Source of the DNA: Echria macrotheca
Lineage: Eukaryota; Ascomycota; Sordariomycetes; Sordariales; Schizotheciaceae
Direction of reading: 5' to 3'
Assembly: GCA_030411725.1 (NCBI GenBank)
Contig: MU839857.1
Location: 1-64,000 of the forward strand
Length of the DNA: 64,000 nt
Shown here: positions 1 to 9,971 of the stretch, piece by piece
How positions within the stretch are numbered: the stretch's first letter is position 1
Layout: each line of letters opens with the position of its first letter
The notes under the pieces: model-generated
What the model was told of the DNA's origin: nothing
Seen by the model: the letters and a program-made list of their open reading frames with translations, nothing else
The model's database searches: none
Made by a program: the position numbers and the translations under genes

Positions 1-769
1 AGTTGCCTGCAAGTAAACAAAGAGCTCCAAGGTGTCTTGCATCACTGGCGGCCTTTGGGCCTTTGCCCATCAGGGTGCCTGCATCTTCACACCTTGGAGT
101 CCCCGAGCCAGCTAAAAGGTTACCCGATTGAGATGAGCCAAAGGAAAGAGGACATCATCGACAGAGACAGAGCACTCCCAACGCCGCTCTCGGCAGTTCC
201 ACCGCCCTGACGCCAGCTCTCATGCACCGACAATCCTTGCAAATACAGAGGCGAAGAAGGGTCACGTTTGTCGTCGGCAGAACCTGCCTCGTGATACCCG
301 GGATAAATGGTCGAGCTGGGTGTTCCCTGCGATAGAGTCATTCGATCCCGGATTGACTCGATACTACAAATCCAGAACCTCGACTCAGTGCAATGAAGGG
401 GTGGAGACCCAGAAGGAATAGGTATGTGTGACGAATGACGTCGAATTAAGGTTACAGTCCTCTGTGGAGCCTCGTACGCATTACCAGGCTAGATACCTGA
501 GGTGGGTAGTGTACCTGCATGACTTCACTGTGGGATGACATGTACTTGTGGAAGGATGTACACTGTGCTCAGGCGGATAGAATATAGAAATGGTATTAGA
601 CAGGCGTTGTGCACACAAGCTAGATACAAATTATCCAATATATTTTGGTATCCAGTTTTCGCACGTTGTAATGCCAGAAGAAGCCGCAGGAAAGATGCAG
701 ACGGCCCATCATGATTGTTCGTCCATTCGTCAGCGTGATCACATCGGGTGAAACTGGCCGGAAAGCCCG
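1..769. other. Intergenic, no gene seen
   Basis: I see no convincing coding region, RNA gene or terminal repeat here. Short open frames exist on both strands but lack splice-consistent extensions or recognisable motifs. Bases 3-20 recur exactly, inverted, at 36379-36396. Confidence 0.5.
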
Positions 770-1596
770 CTAGTGCTTCCACAGGCAGTTCACCACCGTG
801 ATGAAAGCCCCGACAAGGGCCGGGGGACCAGCTAGCACAACTGTCAGCTTGGCGGGAGCATGGAAGGGAGGAGGAACATACCGGCAAGAGCTACGCCGCC
901 AGGTACGCTGCCAGGTCCGCTCACAAGGACGGCCACGGCAACCCCGCTGGCCAGGGACAGAGCAGCCACGACCCCAAAGCTGAGGAGAACTGCGCGCCTG
1001 TCCAGCTTGGAGCTTACGACAATCAGCTTGTTGGCCGGGTCGCCGACGAGGAACTGCTTGTAGCCAGTGTCGAAGTTAACCGAGGCTCCCAATATATCTT
1101 TGTTGCCCTTGTAGACCTTCGTGAGCTCCTTGCGTTCCGAGGTGGACTCCGGGACGACGTAGGTGGCCCTCTGCCCCTCGACGTCGAGATTCGTCTTAGC
1201 CCCAAGTGTCAGCAAAATTCGACGGGTAGAGTCGTGACAAGGAGTACTTACATTGACGGTAGCCTCGCGGATGCAAGGCTTCCTGAACCAAGCCCGACAG
1301 AGGCGGACAAGCCACGACGCCTTGGTCTTGAGCTGCTCCTCGGCGGCGGGGCGGATGGTGTCGTGGACAACCTCCTTCACGCTCTTGTTGGCCTCGATGG
1401 CCGGATAGTTGGCCGAGTGCACCGGGTACTCGATGCCGCGGCCCAAGCCAAGCTCGTAGCCTACGCGAACGATGGGGGTGGGGGCTAAGGCGCCAGGCTC
1501 CTGCGATGCGGCTGCGCCGGCCATGGGAGCCAGCTCGCAGCTGCCCGGTGCCTGGGCGGCGTCGAGCAGTGCCATTTCAGCCGAGTCCTTGGTCAT
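770..1596 (-). CDS. Small predicted membrane protein, unrecognised family
   Basis: Three exons (1596-1252, 1194-882, 831-770) give 239 residues in frame. Intron 1 (1195-1251, 57 nt, GTAAGT..AG) is a multiple of three and could be missed by simple ORF calling. Intron 2 (832-881, 50 nt, GTATGT, CTGAC branch, CTAG acceptor) restores a C-terminal end that a naive reading replaces with an unrelated tail. The N-terminal ~180 residues are soluble and mixed-charge. A clear membrane segment lies at about residues 185-206 (AVLLSFGVVAALSLASGV), followed by a glycine/proline linker and a second hydrophobic stretch (ALVGAFITVVNCLW) just before the stop. The topology resembles a tail-anchored or two-pass protein. 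I do not recognise the family and infer no function. Confidence 0.65.
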
Positions 1597-1737
1597 AGCT
1601 GCGTCGCACTAAGGCAAAGATGGGATGAAGGGGTGCTGTGGAGATGGTTGCGCGATGACAACTTGGTCGAGTGCGTTGTTTTCGGGAAACTCGAGCGGGG
1701 TTTGCGCGTTCATTACGAGGACTATTTGTTGCATCAA

Positions 1738-1817
1738 TTGACGATGTTCGATGTTCATTCTTCGATGTTCAATGGTTGATGTTCGATGGTTGAGGTTCGA
1801 TGGTCGACAGTCGATGC
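1738..1817. repeat. Degenerate TCGATGTTC-type minisatellite, copy 1
   Basis: About 80 bp built from variants of a 9-10 bp unit, such as TCGATGTTC, TTGATGTTCGATGG and GAGGTTCGATGG. It ends in CGACAGTCGATGCTGAC. A patch with the same unit and a similar CGACAGTCGAC ending lies at 2455-2532 in the same orientation. Confidence 0.7.
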
Positions 1818-2454
1818 TGACGGCGCGGTGTTGGAGGTCGCGCTGTTGAGGTACAATACCAGAGGGAGAAATCATAATTTCTCCGAGAGTGCTGCGGGCG
1901 ACATCCATTTGAAGTATTATCGAAAGCAGAAGCGCAGTATACGTCTTGGTGACAGGCGTCGGTTTTGCTGGAGCGTTGTGTTTTTGTTGCGAAATGCATC
2001 TTGACTTTCGGGTTCGGCGCTGTTTGTTGACAAGAGAGAGCCAGATAGGAAAGTGGGGGAGAGCTTGGCAAGCTTGGTTTGCTTGCAAGCTGAGGCCTGG
2101 TCAACTAAAAAACGGTACCTTCTTAATCTCTAATCCATTATCCGAGGCATCCCGCCATTTCCAGTGAATGCTGACTGACGATCTCCTGAGGATATACTTC
2201 TTCCAAACGTCCATTGGTAACAACATGATTACCTATGTCTTTCTCATATACCGTACGCGGTGTATGTACCACTATCTGTGTTTTTACTTCTACTGCCGGT
2301 GCTCTGTGTTCAAGTCAGTCAATCGAAAACGGTTGTTTGTGAAGTACCTATCATTCTGTTGGGCCCGAGCTCTGGTTGAGAGCGAGATGATTGGACATTG
2401 GCATCGAAGCTTGGCATCTACGTCACGGGAGCGGCAGGGGTTGTGAAACGCCGT

Positions 2455-2532
2455 GGATGTTCGATGTGGGATGTTCGTTGCTCGTTGCTCGTTGCTCGAT
2501 GCTTGACATTCGACACTCGACAGTCGACAGCT
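2455..2532. repeat. Degenerate TCGATGTTC-type minisatellite, copy 2
   Basis: Units such as GATGTTCGATG and GATGTTCGTTG, then a GTTGCTC triplication, then TTGACATTCGACACTCGAC and a CGACAGTCGAC end. It is related to the patch at 1738-1817, about 640 bp away, and in direct orientation. Confidence 0.7.
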
Positions 2533-2722
2533 GCGCCACACGATGCATTATCCTCGTCCCCGCCAACGCTCCTCTCAGCTTGGCATCGTAATGAACCCTC
2601 CCGTCCATTAACTTGCCAGCATCGATATCCAACATATCTTTCCTTTCGTCCTTGAGAACCCCGCCTCCTGTGCGGGCACTGCCCAGCGCCGCTGGTTCAT
2701 TTGTGCGACACCTCACCGGATC

Positions 2723-3067
2723 ATGCCCATAACAAACGCTACTGCTTCTGGCGGTCTGAATGTGCGCTCTTTCCAACCTCCCTTGACACGCGATCTAATA
2801 CACGGGATGAAGCTGCCGTCCACTCGTTCTCACCAGCAGACGTCTCTCTCTCTCGGCCGCGAAACGAACAAGAGTCCCGAGCCACCCTCGAGTCCCACGT
2901 ACGGCGTCGCCCGCTTTCTCAAGAGCGATCCCGAAAACGACAACACTCTCCGGGGCATTATCATTAATCGAGCCGCCGCTTCGACTGTCAATCGCCGGAG
3001 CTGGTACGAGGGGCGGTCCGAGAAGAAGATTAATACCATCCTCTCGGCTTTTGACAAAAGAACATAA
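2723..3067 (+). CDS. Possible small protein or upstream part of the next gene
   Basis: An uninterrupted frame of 114 residues, rich in Ser, Arg and Pro, without recognisable domains. Its TAA stop lies 28 bp before the ATG at 3095, and the two frames are in register: removal of this single stop would fuse them. It may be the N-terminal part of the downstream protein separated by a nonsense codon, a separate small protein, or a chance frame. I tried introns that would remove the stop (donor GTACGA at 3004) and none kept the frame. Confidence 0.35.
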   Translation: MPITNATASGGLNVRSFQPPLTRDLIHGMKLPSTRSHQQTSLSLGRETNKSPEPPSSPTYGVARFLKSDPENDNTLRGIIINRAAASTVNRRSWYEGRSEKKINTILSAFDKRT

Positions 3068-3094
3068 GAGAATTCCGGATCCATACCCGAGACT

Positions 3095-4416
3095 ATGTCT
3101 GAGAGTATACAGTCTAGCGGCTCCAGTGTCGGTGGCAGGAAGTACCGGTATCCCTGCCAAGCTTGCTTGAGAAGATGTCTTGAGGATCCGACAATAAACG
3201 CTGAGAATCTCTACTTCGGTACAAATCCGCACTTAAAGTTAGTGGACAATTCAAGTGCGTCATGACTTTTGTTAATTGACGGAACAGGGAACACTTCGTC
3301 CGTGGGCACTGTCCTTGCTGTCCGATCTGCAAGAAGCCACGGCCGTACGACATAGGGATCAACGAAGACAACATAAATATGAAAAAGACACACGAGCAGA
3401 GCCCCGACTGCTTTGAGGTTGAATGGCCCGAGAAGCTCGCCATAAGCCTGAAAAATGTTCCCTACCGTCCCTACTTGTCGAAAGCTCAGAACAACGCTCT
3501 CTGGGAACATCAACACCCGGATGGCACTCGAAAAGTCGAGGAGAAGAGTTTCAACTATTCCGGTTATGGCATACTTTTCTATCCCGATACAGCTCGCGAA
3601 TCCTGGACGGATGTTTTTAAAAAGGCGCATGCATACCAAGATGATTTGCCTCTAGGTAGGTCCCAGATTGGCTTGCGGCGGCATTCATACACTGGCGTTG
3701 ACAATTGTTTAGGCGTCGCCTTGGGCCCCGCTCAGAGAAAGGAAATTCTAGAACTGATTAGACAAGACCGTCGACTGGTCGAAGATCTCGTCGGGAGAAA
3801 TTGCAATCCCGGCAGCCACAGCCTTGCACCCGCGGACGGCCATGATTACCAACAACGATTCCAAGGGTTCGATAACGACATGATACGGGGTGCAGGGAGT
3901 GTTCCTATGGATGATGAGGTTAACTGGGAAGCGGACGCCTTCGATAAGGAGGATAACCTTGTGGGGGAAGACGCTGAGGAGGGCGCTCGCAGGGAGGGTG
4001 GCCCAGAAGAAGATCCAGACCGCGAAAACGGCGCTACCGACCTTGTGCCACAGCTCAGTCGTCCCGGTACACCTTCACCCCTCGCTATCCCTTCGGGATC
4101 TGGGCCGTCGTCTACGGCACTGACCACGGCGACGACCACTACCAATAACGGCGGTTTTTCGAGCCCAGGGGCGCCCTTGAAACGCCGCAGAGTGGATGCT
4201 GATGGGGAGGAGCTTGAAGAGACAGACTCAAGGATCAGTGACCTGAACCTGATATGTGATCTATGCGAGGCCTATTTCCGCCGGGGGCAATCACCCGTCG
4301 AAATACTCGAGCGGAACGACGACCTGCTCGAACGAGTGAGAATGCTATATAAACGGATTATAGTGGAAAGGCTGGGGCAGGAGGGGCAGGACAACAGGGA
4401 ACAAGACGGGCCTTGA
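3095..4416 (+). CDS. Cys-rich putative zinc-binding protein with acidic disordered tail
   Basis: Three exons (3095-3237, 3288-3655, 3713-4416) give 404 residues in frame. Introns: 3238-3287 (50 nt, GTTAGT..CAG) and 3656-3712 (57 nt, GTAGGT..TAG, divisible by three). The first intron joins the two halves of a Cys/His cluster: YPCQACLRRC near residue 20, then HLKEHFVRGHCPCCPICKK around residues 46-64. The CxxC, HxxxH, CPxC and CxxC spacing suggests one or two zinc sites (C2H2- or RING-like), but it fits no family I can name. Residues ~190-240 are strongly acidic, followed by a Ser/Pro/Thr linker, a KRRR basic patch (possible nuclear signal) and a helical C-terminus. A nuclear regulatory or ubiquitin-related role is only a guess. 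A MITE-like element starts 21 bp after the stop, so the 3' UTR probably lies in it. Confidence 0.65.
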
Positions 4417-4436
4417 GGCATCTAGACAGTGTTTAT

Positions 4437-4484
4437 AGGCATCTGATAGGGGTGCACCCCCCTTTTGCTACGGGTGCATCCCCT
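4437..4484 (+). repeat. Left terminal inverted repeat of the MITE-like element
   Basis: Pairs with 4820-4868 in inverted orientation. The GGGGTGCACCCCCC block near the outer end is itself partly palindromic. Confidence 0.8.
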
Positions 4485-4819
4485 TGAAGATAAACTTTTC
4501 GCGTGAATCCTCAGATACAAGCGCTTCGACGTATTAGAAATGGCAAAAGAGGCATTGATGAGGGCTCTAAGATCTATCAATTACGTTCTTAAACCTGTAT
4601 TTACCTGAAATAAAATATAAAAGATCTCGACCTAACCGTATATCCGGGGATTTGACGAGTAACCTAACTACCTTATACCTGTACTTTTATCAGCCTTTAT
4701 AAGTTTAAAACCCCTTATATGTATTATATGTCGTAAATAGGCGTTTGACAAATATATATACAGCTTTCACAAAAATATCAACAGTAAATTAGAGGGTATA
4801 TGCGTAAAACACTATGGCG

Positions 4820-4868
4820 AGGGGATGCTCCCGTAGCAAAAGGGGGGGTGTACCCCTATCAGGTGCCT
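4820..4868 (-). repeat. Right terminal inverted repeat of the MITE-like element
   Basis: Reverse complement of 4437-4484, with a one-base length difference in the G/C run (7 versus 6) and three or four substitutions. Confidence 0.8.
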
Positions 4869-5106
4869 TATATTGTTGGGTGCTATGGCTTCGACCAGTT
4901 GTATAATGAGCAAATGCTTTAGTGTTGAACCCATTGTAGTAGGCTTTTATTCCTAGTGATGTTGCACGGAGACGTACGTCAAAACTCAGAGGCCCTCGGG
5001 CACTGGAGTATGTTTCATTTTCGTCATGACGGATGGATAATAATAATGCCCTACAGATAGACTACTCTACATGATCACCCACTGCCTTATCCTGGACACC
5101 GTTTCT
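4869..5106. other. Short intergenic spacer
   Basis: Spacer between the MITE-like element and the 3' end of the dioxygenase-fold gene. No feature seen. Confidence 0.4.
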
Positions 5107-6273
5107 TCATTGCAAAAACGTAGCAGGTACTTCCGGGCCTGGACCTCGTTAGCTTCTTCATCACAAGCACCCACCAGATCTCAAAGACGAAAGAAAGACG
5201 ACTCACCCCAGACATGCAAGTTATCAGGCGCCGCCTTGGTCCGGTGCGTAGGCTCGTTCATGTCGAGCAGGTCCCCGTCGACGTAGTGCTCGAGGATGAA
5301 GCCGGACGGGTCGAACCAGTAGTCGAAGATCTGGCTGCCCATGACGTGCCGGCCGACGCCCCAGCAGTTGGTGTAGCCCTTGTGGCGCAGCCAGTCGTGC
5401 CCCAGGACCTGGGCGTCGAAGTCGTGCGTCTCGAAGGACGAGTGGTGCACGTGCATCTTGGGCCCCTCGAAGAAGAAGAAGCAGTGGTGGTCGACCAGGT
5501 CGGCGCCGCGGTCGAGGCGGAAGAAGACGGTCATGTCGACGCCGGCGTCGTTGTGGACTAGCTTTTTTTGGGGTGTTGGCATTTTTGGTTGGATGTACAT
5601 CAGAAAAGGGGAGGGGAGAATACCTCGCTGGGGTGAAAGTTGAAGTAGGTCGTGTAGAACTCGTAGCACTTAGCGAAGTTGGTCACGCACATGCCGAAGT
5701 GGCCCAGCTTGTGCACCGGGGCCGGACGCTTCTGGAAGCGCTGGAACTGGTTTACACCTCTGTTCTTTTCTGTGGGCTGTCTCGTGTTCTCGCCGTCAGA
5801 AAATGCGCATTTTCCCGCTATGATAAGACCGCTGGGAAATAAGAGCTTACATAGTTGACCTTGAGCACGGGAAACTTTGGGTCCAGCGGCTCGACGGGCG
5901 TCTGGCCGTAGACGAGGTGGAACGGGAAGCCGTCGACGATGTCATAAAACGTCACGGCCACACCGCCGCCGGGCGTTTTCAGATCATAGACCGGCGTGCA
6001 CCGGGCCTCCTTGGGCAGCACCTGGACGGCACGGTCTAGTTCCTCGCGAGACTCGACGGCGAACGCGGCGCCACCGAACTCGGTCACGTCCGAAGCTTCG
6101 AGGGCGATGACGAAGGGCTCGGTGCCGTAGCCGCGGAAGTAGGTCGTTTTACCCTCGGCGGACGCCTCGATGAAGCCAAAGTCGAGCATAAACTGCTTGG
6201 CCTTTTCGATGTCCTTGTGCTTGTAGTAGACGTGCGCGATGCGCGTCAGCTTGATCTTGTTGTCGACGGCCAT
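5107..6273 (-). CDS. Type I extradiol dioxygenase / glyoxalase-fold (VOC) protein
   Basis: Four exons (6273-5851, 5746-5624, 5561-5207, 5138-5107) give 310 residues in frame. The last intron (5139-5206) leads to a C-terminus of HVWGPEVPATFLQ. Two VOC modules follow each other: residues ~10-130 begin TRIAHVYYKHKDIEKAKQF, and ~155-290 begin HKLGHFGMCVTNFAKCYEF. All three expected metal ligands of the catalytic module are present: His in KLGHFG, His in DHHCFFFFEG and Glu in FILEHYVDGD, in the order and spacing of catechol/dihydroxybiphenyl 2,3-dioxygenases. Oxygenolytic cleavage of a catechol-type aromatic ring, with Fe(II), is therefore likely; the substrate cannot be read from sequence. No targeting signal is evident, so the protein is probably cytosolic. 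No aromatic-degradation partner lies beside it. Confidence 0.88.
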
Positions 6274-7335
6274 TTTTTCTCGTTGTTCTACTTCTTCTGG
6301 TGGGTATCGATGGTATGGTATGGTACGAATTATGCGGGGTTATAAGGAGTTCGCTCGGGGTGTACAGCAGCTGAGAAACAAGAACAACATGGATATATGG
6401 CCGGACAGATAGGGTCCACAGCAATGACACACAAACACGGGGAAGGAGAGAAAGATCAACGCCGTAAGCTCGATCGTCGTCTTTTAGGTCAGACTGCCCA
6501 GCCAAACCCGTGGCGGGCGGCCGGGAGATTTATCTGGCGTCCGTCTCAATATCCGCAGGGGGGGTTACTTTCATGAGGGGTTCGCTGTTAGGCTGTCAGC
6601 CAGTCCCGGGGGTGCAGCGGCGCGGGGACCGACGGTGGGGGAATGCTGCTCTGCGGGAGCAGGACCGCTGCAGCGGGTCGTGTAGCCCGTACAAGATAGA
6701 AACGGTAAATCAAAACGAATTGGGACGGCAGTTCACCAACGGCAAGCTTCCCGGACGTGACTCGTCTGCCCAATGGCGGGTCTCGGGTAATATTTAGCAC
6801 TGCCCATCAGCCCATCCCCTCCGCCACTTTTGGTGTTGAACAGGCTGTACGGAACATTCGAGTTTTCCTGGAATATTTGGGCATGCAGCGCGCAACGCAG
6901 CGGAGCCGGCAGCTATCGGACTCCGGGGCAGTACAGCGGCCAGCAGCAGCGGGACCTGCCACGGTGCCGTTCGTGATTCGGCGCCTTTTTTTGTCGCTGC
7001 TGCAGCTTGCGGATGTACGGACGCATCCTGACGTCTTGACCTGGCTGGCATCACGACCGTGCTGACCGAAGGTGAACCGGTGGCCACTGCGGCCCCACGA
7101 CCAGCCCTAACCCAGACCACTGAACAGCCCCACCAGCTCACCATGGAGCCCCCGCTCCGCTTCGTCAGCGAGGTCGCCAGCAGTGACATCAGCACCGACG
7201 ACACGGCACAGCACAGCATCAGCAGCAGCAGCAGCAGCAAACCATCAACCATCCCGCGTCACACACACGCGCACACGAACACACGGGAAGGAGAAAACCG
7301 AGCAAGCCGACCAATCCCCATCTCCCCGTCCAACA
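6274..7335. other. Divergent promoter region with CA-rich and CAG-rich tracts
   Basis: Separates the dioxygenase (-) from the HAD phosphatase (+). It holds an AGC/CAG run near 7218-7237 and an ACACAC-rich stretch near 7258-7285, both probably in the 5' leader of the phosphatase gene. No other gene seen. Confidence 0.5.
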
Positions 7336-8013
7336 ATGCCGCGAAAACTCTCCAAAACCAACAACACGCTCAACACGAGCAGCAGCAGCCACCCCTCGAC
7401 ACCCATCCCCCCAAGCGACATGAGCCCAGCAACAACAACAAAAACACCAACCTGGCTCACCGACGGCGCCCCCCTCCCGCGCCTAATAGTCCTCGACCTA
7501 GACTACACCCTCTGGCCCTTCTACTCCGACATCCACATCTCGACGCCCGTCCGCGCCTCCCCCTCGACAAACCACACCACGATAACCGACCGACTAGGCG
7601 AGTCCTTCTCCCTATTCCCCGACGTCCCAGACATCCTCCACTTTTTATCGTCGTCTCCCTCACAAATCAAACTCGGCGTGGCGTCCAAGTCGCCCGTGGG
7701 CGATTTATGTCGGGAGGTACTCAAGTTGTTGAGACTACCTGCGACAGAGACAAAAGGACGCAAAGTGATTGACGTGTTCGACGCCGGGCTGGAGATCTAC
7801 GAGGGCACGAAGCTGAGGCACTTTGAGGTGCTCAGGCGGCGGACGGGGATTCCGTTTCATGAGATGTTGTTTTTTGATGATGAGCGGCCGAATCGCGAGG
7901 TGGAGAAGTTGGGGGTTACTATGAGGCTTGTTGAGGACGGGTTTAGCTGGGAGGAGCTGGAGAGGGGGGTGGAGCAGTGGAGGAGGAATCGAGGGAGGAC
8001 CAGTACTGCGTGA
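7336..8013 (+). CDS. Magnesium-dependent phosphatase-1 (MDP-1)-like HAD hydrolase
   Basis: A single exon of 225 residues from the ATG at 7336. The same frame is open to an ATG at 7183, but that extension is only low-complexity repeat translation, so the later start is preferred. The HAD motifs appear in order: motif I LDLDYTLWPF near residue 53 (nucleophile and acid/base Asp), motif II within GVASKS, a conserved Lys in the GTKLRHFEVL region, and motif IV as LFFDDERPN. The W after DYTL and the DDE..N ending are typical of the MDP-1 branch, which dephosphorylates protein-Tyr or sugar/nucleotide substrates; the physiological substrate is not settled. The N-terminal 40 residues are Ser/Thr/Pro-rich and probably disordered. 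Confidence 0.88.
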   Translation: MPRKLSKTNNTLNTSSSSHPSTPIPPSDMSPATTTKTPTWLTDGAPLPRLIVLDLDYTLWPFYSDIHISTPVRASPSTNHTTITDRLGESFSLFPDVPDILHFLSSSPSQIKLGVASKSPVGDLCREVLKLLRLPATETKGRKVIDVFDAGLEIYEGTKLRHFEVLRRRTGIPFHEMLFFDDERPNREVEKLGVTMRLVEDGFSWEELERGVEQWRRNRGRTSTA

Positions 8014-8529
8014 GGTTTGGTTGTTGTACTTGTTGTGAGCAAGTGACGAGGTGGTTTGAGGGCGTTGATTCAGTACTCACATACACACACAGATACCCAT
8101 TTCGCAAATGTAAACATGGCATTGTCCCTTATTCCATTGACGACGGCCCGGGTCGAGGTACCTACCGGGTGTTTGGCATGAGTTCCACGGTCACGGGAAA
8201 CTGTTTCCGGTAGACCGGAATTTGTACCCGGTTTTATTACAGAAAGGTAGGTGGAAGTCAAAACCGGGATTCGGAATTCTGGGAATTATGTATCCTCTAG
8301 TCTACGGATACCGATTATCCAGATCCTTCTCCTGACTGGCCTGCCCACTCCTCTTTGACAGGATGATCATAACGGAGAGATGGCCAGAAAAGGTCCTTCA
8401 GAAAAAATACATGCCCTGGTAGGCTGTATACAAGGTATGCAGATGTGGTATATGCAGAGAGGAGAAAACCAAAGCGCAAGGAAGCTCGCCAACTCCAGAG
8501 AAGAAAACCAAAGGTCCGAAGCCAGGTGA
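8014..8529. other. Convergent intergenic spacer
   Basis: Lies between the ends of the HAD phosphatase (+) and the Sec14-like gene (-). No further gene seen; it presumably holds both 3' UTRs. Confidence 0.5.
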
Positions 8530-9971
8530 TTACGCCTGCACTGGTGTTGCCGTCTTTGCTTCCTGCTCTAGTACCTTCTCCAGAATCGGCGCGGCCTCCT
8601 TGTCGTCTGTGATGGAGAGGTTCTGAATCACGGGGACATCCCCATCCGGCGCCGAGTTGTTCGGCACGGCGGCTGTCTCCTCCTTCGTCTCCTTTGGTTC
8701 TTCCGTCGCTGCTGGCGCTATCGGCGCTTTCCCAGCCGGCTGCTTAACTTCGGGTTCCGGGACCTCAACCGGTTTCTCTTGCTGAAACACCCTCGGGATC
8801 GAGCACACCTTGGCCCACCGCTGCTCCCCCTTCACACTCCCGGCCGCGATGCACTCGAGCTTCGTCCCGTCCTCGCTCGGCACCCAGTACACCGGCCCCT
8901 CCGGGAAATCCGTAAACCCATCCATCCACGTCGCCCGCTCGCGGATATACGGATCCAAGTTCGGCCGGTCGAGCCACTTGAACTCGAGCCCGCCGCCGTA
9001 CTGCTGCGGGATATTCGCCGGATCGATAAACGACTCGAGCGTCGGCTTGACCTCGTGCGCGCTGAGAATAAAAATCTTGGACACGGTGATGGGGTCGAAC
9101 CAGCGCTTGATCCAGCCCCAGACGGTCGAGAAGAAGTAGGGCGCGCCGATGATGAAGATGCGGTCGAGCGTCTCGGGGTAGTGCGCCGTCGCCAGCTGCG
9201 AGGCCGCCTGCATGTGCGACTTGAGGTTCCAGAACTGGCGCAGCGAGACGCCCGAGACGTCGACGATGTTGGTGCTCAGCGTGATGGGCGTCGTGCGCGC
9301 GTGGTCGCGGTCGGGCAGCTCGGTGCACAGCGGCTGGGCGAAGCGCGTGAGGTTCTCGTAGAGCGCGAAGAGGCGGAGCAGCTTGGGCGGCGTCGACCCG
9401 TCGGGCGTCGCCTTGCTGATTGTTTTTGCGTCTGTCGCTGACTTCTCGTACTCGGCGATCGTCTTGGAGTCGAGGTGGCGGATCTCGAAGAGGTAGAGAG
9501 GGATTCCTCTAAGCAACGAAACAAATTAGCATGACACATAATACCAATTGGTAGTTAGGAATGAATATTGACGGAGAGAGGAGAGAGAGAGACAAACCGC
9601 CTATCCCGCCGCCCCGTCCATTGCGGATACAGCCGCCGGCTCTGCTCGTAGGCCTCGAGGTCGATCGTGTCGTACAGCACGTCGAGCTGGTTCTTCTTGC
9701 GCCACTCCTCCGTCTCGCTGAACTGCTTGTACGCGTCCTGGATGACCCATCGGCGCGCGCGCAGGAAGCGCAGCAGCGTGTGGTCCTCGTGCGACGGCGG
9801 CGGGCCGGCCTGATACAAACCCTTCTCGGCGAGGAAGACCTTGAAGCTGCGCAGCGCTTCCGCCTCCGTCTCGCTCAGGTGGCCCAGGTGGCCGTGCGGG
9901 TAGCCGATCTCGTGCCCGGCCACGCTGACGCTGGCGGCCGACTTGACCTTGTGCGCCGGCTCTCCCGTCAT
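8530..9971 (-). CDS. Sec14-like CRAL-TRIO lipid-transfer protein
   Basis: Two exons (9971-9598 and 9508-8530) give 450 residues. The intron (9509-9597, 89 nt, GTTTGT..TTAG) joins GRRDR to GIPLYLFEIRHLD, reproducing the start of a CRAL-TRIO fold. The N-terminal CRAL-TRIO helical domain (about residues 55-110) contains DHTLLRFLRARRW. The lipid-binding domain (~125-295) contains TTPITLSTNIVDVSG, HYPETLDRIFIIGAPYFFS and a KRWFDPIT gate region followed by FILSAHE. These are hallmarks of the Sec14 phosphatidylinositol/phosphatidylcholine-transfer family. The C-terminal ~100 residues are Pro/Glu/Ala-rich and disordered, a tail the yeast prototype lacks. Role: exchange of phospholipid between membranes and support of phosphoinositide signalling. 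Which Sec14 paralogue it is cannot be told here. Confidence 0.93.

Larger units (their letters stand above)
1597..2722. other. Intergenic with two minisatellite patches
   Basis: This stretch holds two related degenerate repeat patches (listed separately) and otherwise no gene I can support. Short frames on both strands mostly translate the repeats into low-complexity peptides. Confidence 0.5.
4437..4868. mobile_element. MITE-like non-autonomous DNA element with ~48-bp inverted repeats
   Basis: The left end (4437-4484) starts AGGCATCTGATAGGGGTGCA and the right end (4820-4868) is its near-perfect reverse complement, ending CCCCTATCAGGTGCCT. About 44 of 48 positions pair. Both ends are flanked by TAT, compatible with a TA or TAT target duplication. 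The 335-bp interior is AT-rich with many TATA and TTA runs and no coding capacity. That composition could reflect RIP mutation or simply element origin. By size and structure it is a miniature inverted-repeat element; the superfamily (Tc1/mariner would fit a TA target) is inferred. Confidence 0.8.
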
